DNA of 64,000 nt, taken from assembly GCA_017554445.1 (NCBI GenBank), contig JAFZIJ010000126.1:28566-92565 (forward strand), given 5' to 3'. Origin of the DNA: Victivallales bacterium (GTDB taxonomy: Bacteria > Verrucomicrobiota > Lentisphaeria > Oligosphaerales > Oligosphaeraceae). The notes beneath the pieces were generated by a model. The model made no database searches. It worked only from the letters and a program-made list of their open reading frames with translations, and was not told where the DNA came from. Shown piece after piece: positions 16,787 through 24,088 of this stretch; position 1 is the stretch's first letter, and each line of letters starts with the position of its first letter. The position numbers were made by a program, and so were the translations under genes.

Positions 16787-17668
16787 ATGCACGATATCTG
16801 GAATCCATGGCATGGCTGCAAAAAGATCAGCGAAGGCTGTCTGCACTGCTATATGTTTTTTCTGGATAAACAGCGCGATCAAGACGGCTCTAAAATCTAC
16901 AAAACAAACAACTTCGACTATCCGCTACAACGTACTCGCAACGGTGGTTATAAAATCAAAAGCGGCGAACACATCCGCGTCTGCCTGACAAGCGATTTCT
17001 TTCTCGAAGAAGCGGATCAATGGCGCGACGACGCATGGCGCATCATCGGTGAACGCCCGGATGTCGTATTTTATCTGTTAACGAAACGACCTCAACGCGT
17101 TGCTGACCATCTTCCAAAAAATTGGGGCGACGGATGGGACAACGTCATGTTCAGTGTGACAGCAGAGAACCAACGTCGTGCAGATGAACGGGTTCCGATT
17201 CTGCTGGATCTGCCGTTCAAGCATAAAGGCGTCGTTGTCGCGCCGTTCATCGGCGAAGTGAGTCTGGATCGCTATCTTGCGTCAGGCCAGATAGAAGAAG
17301 TGAGCGCCGGCGGTGAAAACTACGACGGAGCCCGCCCATGCCGTTTCGAATGGGTGCAATTGCTCCGTGCGGACTGCATGCGCCACCACGTGAATTTCCT
17401 CTGGTTCGAAACTGGCACCAATTTTGTCAAAGACGGCAAGACCTATCGCATGCCAGGCAAGGAACTGCAGATCCGCATGGCATGGAAATCACAGATGTCC
17501 TTCATGGTTAAGCCGATCCAATTCCGTCTGCACGACGCCTTGGGCATGGAGATTCCAGACGCAGACCTCTACGAACCGGTCTGCGACCATCCAAACTGCG
17601 AACAATGCGCCTGCCGCGGCTTCTGCAACGGCTGCTCCCACTGCGGACTATGCGAACGCGGCACATAA
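16787..17668 (+). CDS. DUF5131 / phage Gp37-Gp68 family protein (three-Cys, radical-SAM-like)
   Basis: The 293-residue protein begins IWNPWHGCKKISEGCLHCY. Cys11-x6-Cys18-x2-Cys21 is the three-Cys motif of the Gp37/Gp68 (DUF5131) family, related to radical SAM proteins. LTKRPQRV and FSVTAENQRRADER are also typical. The C-terminus is Cys-rich (about eight Cys between residues 263 and 291), perhaps a second metal site. Members often sit beside a three-Cys-motif partner protein (TcmP); here the neighbour is Vsr instead. The substrate of the family is not established, though a nucleic-acid role is often proposed. Confidence 0.85.
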   Translation: MHDIWNPWHGCKKISEGCLHCYMFFLDKQRDQDGSKIYKTNNFDYPLQRTRNGGYKIKSGEHIRVCLTSDFFLEEADQWRDDAWRIIGERPDVVFYLLTKRPQRVADHLPKNWGDGWDNVMFSVTAENQRRADERVPILLDLPFKHKGVVVAPFIGEVSLDRYLASGQIEEVSAGGENYDGARPCRFEWVQLLRADCMRHHVNFLWFETGTNFVKDGKTYRMPGKELQIRMAWKSQMSFMVKPIQFRLHDALGMEIPDADLYEPVCDHPNCEQCACRGFCNGCSHCGLCERGT

Positions 17669-17721
17669 ACCGCCCTACGGGGCGGTACTTATGGCTTATG
17701 GCTCATGGCAGATGGGCTATG
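17669..17721 (+). repeat. Composite element: GC hairpin plus CTTATGG tandem repeat (copy 2)
   Basis: The hairpin ACCGCCC-TACG-GGGCGGT (17669-17686) begins 1 nt after the stop of the DUF5131 gene and is followed by ACTTATGGCTTATGGCTCATGG. Relative to copy 1 the third stem pair is C:G instead of T:A, a compensatory change. It is in the same orientation as copy 1, so the two bracket the vsr-DUF5131 pair as direct repeats. Confidence 0.75.
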
Positions 17722-17775
17722 TATTCTAGAATTCTAGCCTCCTAGAAATCTAGAATAATTATGCATTATACATTG
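17722..17775 (+). repeat. TCTAGAAT-family repeat joined to GCATTA repeat
   Basis: TATTCTAGAATTCTAG and CTAGAAATCTAGAATA form several overlapping palindromes, followed by ATGCATTATACATTGG of the GCATTAA type. It lies between the convergent ends of the DUF5131 gene and the Gfo/Idh gene, so it could form hairpins in both transcripts. Confidence 0.65.
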
Positions 17776-17777
17776 GC

Positions 17778-19037
17778 TTAAAGTTTTTCTTCATATTCCT
17801 TCCGCAGGCGGCGGAACTCCGCCAGATCTTCGTCGGAATATTCCAATTTGCCTAAGACACTGGAGAACGGTTTGTTCTTGCACGGACGAGACGGATCTGG
17901 ATTCCAGTCGTCGCCACGGAAGACTTCACGTGCCTTTTTATCATGGAAATCAACGATTTCCATCGGAATACCATGTTGCAAGGCGGACTTGTAGCCGAGA
18001 ATGCCAATGGCTGTCATGTCAATCGCCTTATACACATCGATATCAACTGGACGATGGCCGCGGATCGCCTCCGCGAAGAAATAATTCGTGAAGAAATCAC
18101 CGCCACCATGACCGAAACCACTGGCATTCGCAAATTCTTCCGGGAACTTCGGATCATAGAATTCCGTCTCCGGCTGCTCGCCCGGCCAATCTAAATGCAT
18201 GCGACGGACGCGTAGTTGGCTATTCCCCTGGTTCCATTCCATCGTACCGCGATTACAGCAGATGCGGAAACGGTTGCCATGGTCACGCAACTTCGCGCAC
18301 GGCATGACTTTAGCCAACGCGCCATTGTCCATCTGACACATGAGAATGCTCGCGCAGTCGTCGATTTTTATTTTGCATGGGCCTTGATTGTGCGGATCAT
18401 CGAAATCATGCGGAACGACGAAGCCGTTCACGCGAACAGGCCGTGTTCCCGTAATCCGCATGATGGGGCCCATAGAATGCGTGCTATAATACGTGATCGG
18501 CATCCATGCCCGCCAATGTTCAGGTCCAGAAGTCAATGAAACTCGGTCTTTTAGACCAACCGGATGGATATATTCACCTTCACCATACATGAATTTGCCC
18601 ATTTCGCCCGACTGCACAAGCCGTGCCATTTCCAGATTCTGGGCGCTATATGGATAGTTCTCCGCAAACGAATAAATGAGTCCGGTTTCCTCCACGGCTT
18701 CAACGAGTTCCACTGCTTCTCCCATCGTGAACATCGCCATGCATTCACTCATGACATGTTTACCAGATTTCAACGCCTTCACAGCCGCTGGAGCATGTTG
18801 TGTTGCATAGTTCGCGAGAATTACGGCGTCAAAATCATGCTGCAAGAATTTGTCATAGTCAGTGTAATAGGTGATGCCATTATCGTCGCAACCGAGCGTT
18901 TTCTTCGCATGACGGAGCTGCGCTTCGAACACATCGCACAATGCGACCAGTTCAAAACCAATCTGCCGCGCTACATTTGCTAGATACGCACCACGCCCTG
19001 CACCAAACACACCAAGCTTGATTTTCTTGTCGCTCAT
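17778..19037 (-). CDS. Gfo/Idh/MocA family oxidoreductase (tandem copy 1)
   Basis: The 419-residue protein has the N-terminal Rossmann motif KLGVFGAGRGAYL and the Gfo/Idh/MocA pattern of VILANYATQHAPAAVKALKSGKHVMSE. The usual catalytic EKP triad reads SEC-M here, so the Lys is missing; it may act as a divergent dehydrogenase, or have an NAD-dependent glycosidase or other role. It is near identical over most of its length to the neighbour at 19090 (about 85% by eye). I start it at the ATG at 19037, which matches the paralogue's MSEKKIKLG; a TTG two codons earlier is possible. Substrate is likely a sugar or uronate derivative, given the GH105 gene nearby. Confidence 0.85.
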   Translation of the reverse strand: MSDKKIKLGVFGAGRGAYLANVARQIGFELVALCDVFEAQLRHAKKTLGCDDNGITYYTDYDKFLQHDFDAVILANYATQHAPAAVKALKSGKHVMSECMAMFTMGEAVELVEAVEETGLIYSFAENYPYSAQNLEMARLVQSGEMGKFMYGEGEYIHPVGLKDRVSLTSGPEHWRAWMPITYYSTHSMGPIMRITGTRPVRVNGFVVPHDFDDPHNQGPCKIKIDDCASILMCQMDNGALAKVMPCAKLRDHGNRFRICCNRGTMEWNQGNSQLRVRRMHLDWPGEQPETEFYDPKFPEEFANASGFGHGGGDFFTNYFFAEAIRGHRPVDIDVYKAIDMTAIGILGYKSALQHGIPMEIVDFHDKKAREVFRGDDWNPDPSRPCKNKPFSSVLGKLEYSDEDLAEFRRLRKEYEEKL

Positions 19038-19089
19038 GATCAAAATCCTATGTTATGACTTATTTTATATCAAACACTTGCACCTATTC

Positions 19090-20352
19090 TTACAACGATT
19101 CTTCGTATTCCTTGCGAAGCCGACGGAATTCCGCCAAATCCTCTCCGCCAAATTCGATTTTGCCCAAAACGCTCGAGAACGGCTTGTCTTTGCAGGGAAT
19201 CGCCGGATCTGGATTCCAATTGTCGCCACGGAAGACTTCACGCGCCTTTTTGTCGTGAAAATCAACGATTTCCATCGGAATGCCGTGTTGCAATGCCGAC
19301 TTGTAGCCAAGGATGCCGATGGCGGACATGTCAATTGCCTTATACACATCAAGATCGACGGGACGATGCCCACGAATCGCTTCGCCGAAGAAATAGCAGG
19401 TGAAAAAGTCGCCGCCGCCATGGCCGGTCGTGGCCGCTTCCGCGAATTCTTCAGGGAATTTCGGTTCGTAGAGTTCCGTTTCCAGCTGGTCGTCTGGCCA
19501 ATCCAGATGCATGCGGCGAACGCGCAGCTGGCCATTGGTGCCTTGATTGGCTTCCATCGTGCCACGATTGCAGCAGATGCGGACCCGCGTGCCATGATCG
19601 CGCAGTTTCGCGCACGGCATGATTTTCGCCAACGCGCCATTGTCCATTTGGCACATCAAAATACTCATGCAGTCGTCGACCTTGATCAATCCCGCGCCTT
19701 GATTGAGAGGATCGTCAAAATCATGCGGCACGACAAAGCCGTTCACACGAACAGGCCGCGTTCCCGTGATCCGCATGATCGGTCCCATCGAATGCGTGCA
19801 ATAATACGTCACAGGCATCCACGAACGCCAGTGTTCAGGGCCGGAAGTCAATCCCACGCGGCTTTTTACCGACATGGGATGGACGTATTCCGCTTCGCCG
19901 TACATGAACTTGCCCATCTCGCCCGACTGCACGAGACGCGCGATTTCAAGATTCCGAGCGCTGTATGGATAGTTTTCCGCGAACGAATAGACGAGACCGC
20001 TTTCCTCTACGGCCTCCGCCAATTCAACCGCTTCGCCCATGGTCAGCATCGCCATGCATTCGCTCATGACATGTTTGCCCGCCTTCAATGCCTTCACAGC
20101 CGCGGGAGCATGCTGCGTCGCATAGTTCGCAAGAATCACGGCGTCGAAATCGTGCTGCAGGAATTTATCGTAATCCGTATAGTAGGTAATGCCTACATCG
20201 TCACTTCCGAGTCCTTTCCGTGCATGGTTGAGCTGGGCTTCGAACACATCGCACAAGGCGACCAATTCAAAACCAACCTGACGGGCGACTTTACCAAGAT
20301 ACGCTCCGCGTCCTGCACCAAACACACCTAGCTTAATTTTCTTTTCTGACAT
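19090..20352 (-). CDS. Gfo/Idh/MocA family oxidoreductase (tandem copy 2)
   Basis: The 420-residue paralogue of the gene at 17778 is upstream of it on the minus strand, 52 nt apart, so the two form an operon. It shares the AGRGAYLG Rossmann motif and the same SEC-M replacement of the EKP motif. AAAAGG lies about 10 nt before its ATG. The near identity across the whole length points to a recent tandem duplication with little divergence, perhaps for gene dosage or a related substrate. It is divergent from the GH105 gene with a 187-nt gap. Confidence 0.87.
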   Translation of the reverse strand: MSEKKIKLGVFGAGRGAYLGKVARQVGFELVALCDVFEAQLNHARKGLGSDDVGITYYTDYDKFLQHDFDAVILANYATQHAPAAVKALKAGKHVMSECMAMLTMGEAVELAEAVEESGLVYSFAENYPYSARNLEIARLVQSGEMGKFMYGEAEYVHPMSVKSRVGLTSGPEHWRSWMPVTYYCTHSMGPIMRITGTRPVRVNGFVVPHDFDDPLNQGAGLIKVDDCMSILMCQMDNGALAKIMPCAKLRDHGTRVRICCNRGTMEANQGTNGQLRVRRMHLDWPDDQLETELYEPKFPEEFAEAATTGHGGGDFFTCYFFGEAIRGHRPVDLDVYKAIDMSAIGILGYKSALQHGIPMEIVDFHDKKAREVFRGDNWNPDPAIPCKDKPFSSVLGKIEFGGEDLAEFRRLRKEYEESL

Positions 20353-20539
20353 GACCTTATGACCTTTTGTTTATTCAATCGAAAAAAACTGTTTTTCATA
20401 ATGTACATCTTGTTTCTAGAAACTCTAGAATCCTATCATTCTAGAATCTTGAATAACCGCCAATTCGATTGAAATCACCCTCGCCCATGAGTATATTAAG
20501 CCACAAATATCTGTACGACATCGAGAAGGATAATCGATC
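20353..20539. promoter_or_regulatory. Divergent intergenic region with TCTAGAAT repeat
   Basis: This gap must hold promoters for the minus-strand Gfo/Idh pair and the plus-strand GH105 gene. Positions 20413-20454 have TTCTAGAA, CTCTAGAATC and TTCTAGAATC, members of the TCTAGAAT repeat family. GAAGGA about 10 nt before 20540 is a Shine-Dalgarno sequence. I see no clear -35/-10 pair and no recognised operator. Confidence 0.45.
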
Positions 20540-21571
20540 ATGGAATATTCGACAGAAGCCATCGCGGAAACAGTCATCATGCGGCATCATGCCACCGTCC
20601 CGTTCACCCATTATGCGGGGTTGTTGACATTGCAAGGCTTGATCAATCTCGCGCAAACCACCGGTCGTTCAGACCTTCGCGAATTGGCCTGCAAATGGCT
20701 CAACCCCTTTTTTACAGGGGAAGTTACAAGAGTCGGCGGCGTTTACGACAAGATGTACCGTTGCGGTGGCCATGCCTCCGCTCTGCTTGTCAAATACGGT
20801 ATGGCTCCGGAAGCGCTTCCGACGTTAGTCGCGAAGGCCGATGAACTCATCCAAACCCATCCGCGAGATGAACATGGTCTTTTCGGCAGGATTGAAGCTC
20901 CGGAAAAAATTTGGATCGACACCCTTTTTGCCGTCTGCCCGTTTTTGGCGGTTCTTGGCAATATCACAGGGCGGCAGAAATTCACAAATGAAGCATTGCA
21001 TCAGATTCATGGCTTCTGCAATCTGTTGATTGACAAAGAATACGGACTTTATCATCAATGCCGCAATTTTCAAGGTCCAGGAACGATGAGCGAAGACCAT
21101 TGGAGCCGCGCCAACGGCTGGGCGGCACTCGCCTTGGCTGAACTCTTGTTCGAATGTCCCGACAACGCCGAAATCCGTCAACTCTACACGGCTCTCATGG
21201 ATGCCTGCGCCAATGTGCAAGATGAAAACGGCCTTTGGCATCAGGAACTGACACGTTCCGACTCCTATATCGAAACGTCCGGCAGCGGCCTGATCCTCTA
21301 TGCGATCGGTCGCGGGCTCGAACGCGGCATCTTGCCGGAAAGATTCCGCACCATTTTCATGAACGGCTTGCGCGGCTATCTAGGCTATATCGGCCTCGAC
21401 GGCTCGGTCTATCATGCCTGCAAAGGATGCCTCTCGCCCGGGCGGGCACGGATTGAAGACTATATGAACCATCCATGGGTGAGAAACGACATCCATGCGT
21501 TCGGCCCCGCCGTACTCGCCTTCGGGCAAGCCCTCCGCCTCGGCGTCAAGACCATCTTTTCCATTGAATAA
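20540..21571 (+). CDS. GH105/GH88-type unsaturated glucuronyl (rhamnogalacturonyl) hydrolase
   Basis: The 343-residue protein has the (alpha/alpha)6-barrel signatures of YteR/YesR relatives: WIDTLFAVCPFLAVLG with the catalytic Asp, and DHWSRANGWAALALAEL. It hydrolyses the unsaturated uronic acid left at oligosaccharide ends by polysaccharide lyases. No signal peptide is present, so it works in the cytoplasm on imported oligosaccharides. It is followed 15 nt later by a 2-hydroxyacid dehydrogenase that could handle a downstream product. Rhamnogalacturonan is plausible because a GH78 rhamnosidase lies nearby. Confidence 0.85.
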   Translation: MEYSTEAIAETVIMRHHATVPFTHYAGLLTLQGLINLAQTTGRSDLRELACKWLNPFFTGEVTRVGGVYDKMYRCGGHASALLVKYGMAPEALPTLVAKADELIQTHPRDEHGLFGRIEAPEKIWIDTLFAVCPFLAVLGNITGRQKFTNEALHQIHGFCNLLIDKEYGLYHQCRNFQGPGTMSEDHWSRANGWAALALAELLFECPDNAEIRQLYTALMDACANVQDENGLWHQELTRSDSYIETSGSGLILYAIGRGLERGILPERFRTIFMNGLRGYLGYIGLDGSVYHACKGCLSPGRARIEDYMNHPWVRNDIHAFGPAVLAFGQALRLGVKTIFSIE

Positions 21572-21586
21572 GAAGGAAATGCAACC

Positions 21587-22567
21587 ATGAAAAAACGACT
21601 TCTTTCCATGTGCCCAATCGCCGACGAAACGGCGAAAAAGATCATCGCCGAATACTACGACATCACGGAACGGCAAAGCTGTACGGAAGAGGAACTTTTC
21701 GCCTTGGCCGGCACGTTTGAGGCCTTGATCGTCCCGTTCACCTCCACGATGCTCGTCACGGAACGTGTAATCGACAAAGCGTCCAATCTGGAAATCATTG
21801 CCTCCTCCTACGGTGGCACACGCCAAAACATCGCCGACCTCTATGCCATTCGCAAAGGCATTTCCGTCATCCACACAGGGGCTTCCCGCGAGCGGCCCAT
21901 GGCGGAATACACGCTCGCGTTGGTGCTTTCTTCGTTCCTGCGAATCAACAACTACTACCACGACATGTGCGCAGGCGAATGGCCGCGTTTCAAATATCCG
22001 CGCACACGGATTCTCAAAGATAGAAAAGTCTCCGTGATTGGATATGGACGCATCGGCAAGGCAATCGCATCGTTATTCCGTTGGTTCACCCCCAACATCA
22101 CAGTCGTCAGCAAGCATTTGACGCCAGAAGAAGCGGCAAAAGACGGTGTGACACTCACGACACTTAATGATGCTTTCGCCGAATCTGAAGTGATCATTCT
22201 TGCAGGCGGCAACACACCTGAAAACTATCATCTTATTGGCGCTGAACAGTTTGCGTTGATGCAAAAGGACGCCCTTTTCGTCAACATCGCCCGTGGCCGC
22301 ATGGTCGATGAAGCCGCCATGGCCGCCGCAGCCGCCAAACGTCCAATCTTTCTTGCGTTGGATGTATTTGAAACCGAACCACTTCCAGAAGATTCTCCCC
22401 TCCGTAACAAAGAGAATATTCTGATTACGCCGCATCGTGCCAACAATCCGATCGAATTCGAAGAACGCTGGAAATGCCTCGCGACCGATTTGGTCGCATT
22501 GGCCAACGGTCAGCGTCCGGATTCCCTTCTGACCGTTGAACGCGCCATGACAATGAGTGAATCGTAA
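21587..22567 (+). CDS. D-isomer-specific 2-hydroxyacid dehydrogenase
   Basis: The 326-residue protein has the NAD-binding GYGRIGKAIA at 152-161 and the catalytic residues Arg236 (NIARGRMVDE), Glu264 (FETEPLPED) and His283 (ITPHRANN). It reduces or oxidises a 2-keto/2-hydroxy acid. Cotranscribed with GH105 (15 nt gap, AAGGAAA Shine-Dalgarno sequence), it may act on a keto acid from uronate breakdown, but phosphoglycerate- or glyoxylate-type substrates cannot be excluded. Confidence 0.88.
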   Translation: MKKRLLSMCPIADETAKKIIAEYYDITERQSCTEEELFALAGTFEALIVPFTSTMLVTERVIDKASNLEIIASSYGGTRQNIADLYAIRKGISVIHTGASRERPMAEYTLALVLSSFLRINNYYHDMCAGEWPRFKYPRTRILKDRKVSVIGYGRIGKAIASLFRWFTPNITVVSKHLTPEEAAKDGVTLTTLNDAFAESEVIILAGGNTPENYHLIGAEQFALMQKDALFVNIARGRMVDEAAMAAAAAKRPIFLALDVFETEPLPEDSPLRNKENILITPHRANNPIEFEERWKCLATDLVALANGQRPDSLLTVERAMTMSES

Positions 22568-22614
22568 CCCTGCTTTCGGAAGGGTGCTACTGGCTTATGA
22601 CTAATGGCTTATGA
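22567..22614 (+). repeat. Composite element: hairpin plus CTTATG repeat (copy 3)
   Basis: Starting in the stop codon, ACCCT-GCTTTCGGA-AGGGT is a weaker 5-bp hairpin, followed by GGCTTATGACTAATGGCTTATG (22592-22613). The layout (stop, hairpin, CTTATGG units) is as at 16028 and 17669. Confidence 0.55.
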
Positions 22615-22793
22615 AGTTGCGACTTGAATCTTTCTGGCATGCCTCTGGATTCATTCACAATTTCTTTATATTGTATTCCTTTTAAATCCTATGAACACAA
22701 GCACAAAGAAAATCCAGCGAAAGGGATCTCTAATTTGGGCCTGAAATTTAAAACGAAGGCTATGTAATGGCACCTCTTGACTAAAAAAGGGCA
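22615..22793. other. AT-rich spacer without recognisable gene
   Basis: I find no credible coding frame, tRNA or promoter pair here. A short stretch reading TGGATTCATTCACAATTTCTTTATATTG is simply AT-rich. It separates the convergent ends of the 2-hydroxyacid dehydrogenase and ATP-grasp genes. Confidence 0.5.
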
Positions 22794-23873
22794 TTACAAC
22801 TTCAATTCAGCCAATATATTATTAATCTCAGTTCTAAATCCTTTACAATCAGGTATCTGCCACACAAATTGCCCTCTCGCGTTCCCTTCGACCATGCACC
22901 ATCCACTAGGCGTTAGAGCGATATCCCAGCCTGTATATCGATTGGAAGGCATGACCATCGCCAGTTGCTTGGCAAACTCAATAGCCTCCCTCCAACGTGG
23001 CACTTGCCATCCTATAAGATCTATACCTATGTCATCAAGCCTCTTATACAATATTCCATTTTTATCTGTCGCCGCCTTGATTCTGCCGTTTTCATCCAAA
23101 GTCGTCAAGATTCCACCAGCCATCCCGTTGTCGGCAACCGAATCTCCTCTGCCGATTTTCAAAACCGGATGGATAATCTCTACTCTATCATCATATCTAA
23201 TTGTAGTCATTCTGAGCGTGTTCGCGGATTTTGGATGCAACTTTGCCATTTCCTCCGCCTGGCATATCCTTTCTTCCAGTACGAATCCCCCTTGGGGCCT
23301 GGTCTTTTTCAGGAATGATTTCAGTAATTTCTTCAAATACGCATCATCGCATGTTTCATCTACAGTCCACAAAGCCACACCTGCTCCCAATGAACCGAGC
23401 ATTGGCTTGACGATGAATGTCCGGTGTTTCCGTACAAAGGCTATGAATTCATCTTTGTATTTGGATATTAAATCATTGATGCTGTTGCCTTCGAAGTAAT
23501 CAAAACCGACCACCTCCCGCCTGTAAAACGGCTTGAATATCCCATAAGTCAACACTTTTGCTTTGAACAACCTCAGGTTCTCCTCCTGATTCATGCGGTC
23601 ACAGAAAAGATACCATTCCTCTTCGGGGACAAACTCCCTTCTTTCCTCCGCAGATTGCTTATAGAAAGCAAATTTAAAATACTCTTCAATGGAAATACGA
23701 TATTGCTCAATCGAATCGTAGATATCTTTTATAATTTTCTCATCTTGCTTTAAATGATGAATTTCTATTTGTTCATTAATTCTCTTCCTCTCCAGATACC
23801 GTCTCCTGTATTTTTTGTAGATTTTTCCGGGGAAAGTTTTAAAAAGAACAACCTTTAATTGGTGTGCATTCAT
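22794..23873 (-). CDS. Sugar-transfer-associated ATP-grasp family protein
   Basis: The 359-residue protein has an ATP-grasp fold: VKPMLGSLGAGVALW is the glycine-rich ATP loop near residue 160, NTLRMTTIRYDD and PVLKIGRGDSVADNGMAGGI follow, and YTGWDIALTPSGWCMVEGNARGQF holds the metal-binding Glu-Asn. The family is usually found in surface-polysaccharide loci and may ligate an amino acid or similar group. Here it stands alone on the minus strand among catabolic genes, is visibly AT-richer than its neighbours, and has a Lys-rich N-terminus. This suggests separate acquisition. Confidence 0.82.
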   Translation of the reverse strand: MNAHQLKVVLFKTFPGKIYKKYRRRYLERKRINEQIEIHHLKQDEKIIKDIYDSIEQYRISIEEYFKFAFYKQSAEERREFVPEEEWYLFCDRMNQEENLRLFKAKVLTYGIFKPFYRREVVGFDYFEGNSINDLISKYKDEFIAFVRKHRTFIVKPMLGSLGAGVALWTVDETCDDAYLKKLLKSFLKKTRPQGGFVLEERICQAEEMAKLHPKSANTLRMTTIRYDDRVEIIHPVLKIGRGDSVADNGMAGGILTTLDENGRIKAATDKNGILYKRLDDIGIDLIGWQVPRWREAIEFAKQLAMVMPSNRYTGWDIALTPSGWCMVEGNARGQFVWQIPDCKGFRTEINNILAELKL

Positions 23874-24088
23874 TTTTATCTTTAGGCATTAGAAATTTTA
23901 TCCATGATTTCACCATATAGTACTCTGGATTCTCTGCTTTTCCAGTTTACATGAAGACTAAAGTACAGAAAATCAACTTCCCCGGACTCACGGCTTTTTC
24001 TTGACCATCTTCCTTTTGACTTTACATTAATTCAACGAAACTCTAGAATTCAACGAAACTCTAGTCCACTTACCATAGGCAATTCATC
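23874..24088. promoter_or_regulatory. Divergent gap with 18-bp direct repeat
   Basis: The gap separates the ATP-grasp gene (minus) from GH2 (plus). Positions 24031-24064 contain two copies of TTCAACGAAACTCTAGAA, the second ending GTCC; the unit includes the CTCTAGAA of the TCTAGAAT family. Two exact copies directly upstream of the GH2 start could be operator sites or simply repeats. No clear promoter boxes were identified. Confidence 0.5.

Noticed and set aside
19018..20331. Long plus-strand open frame (about 437 codons) opposite the Gfo/Idh gene
   Set aside because: Its translation is rich in His and Arg without family motifs, and a similar shadow appears opposite the paralogue.
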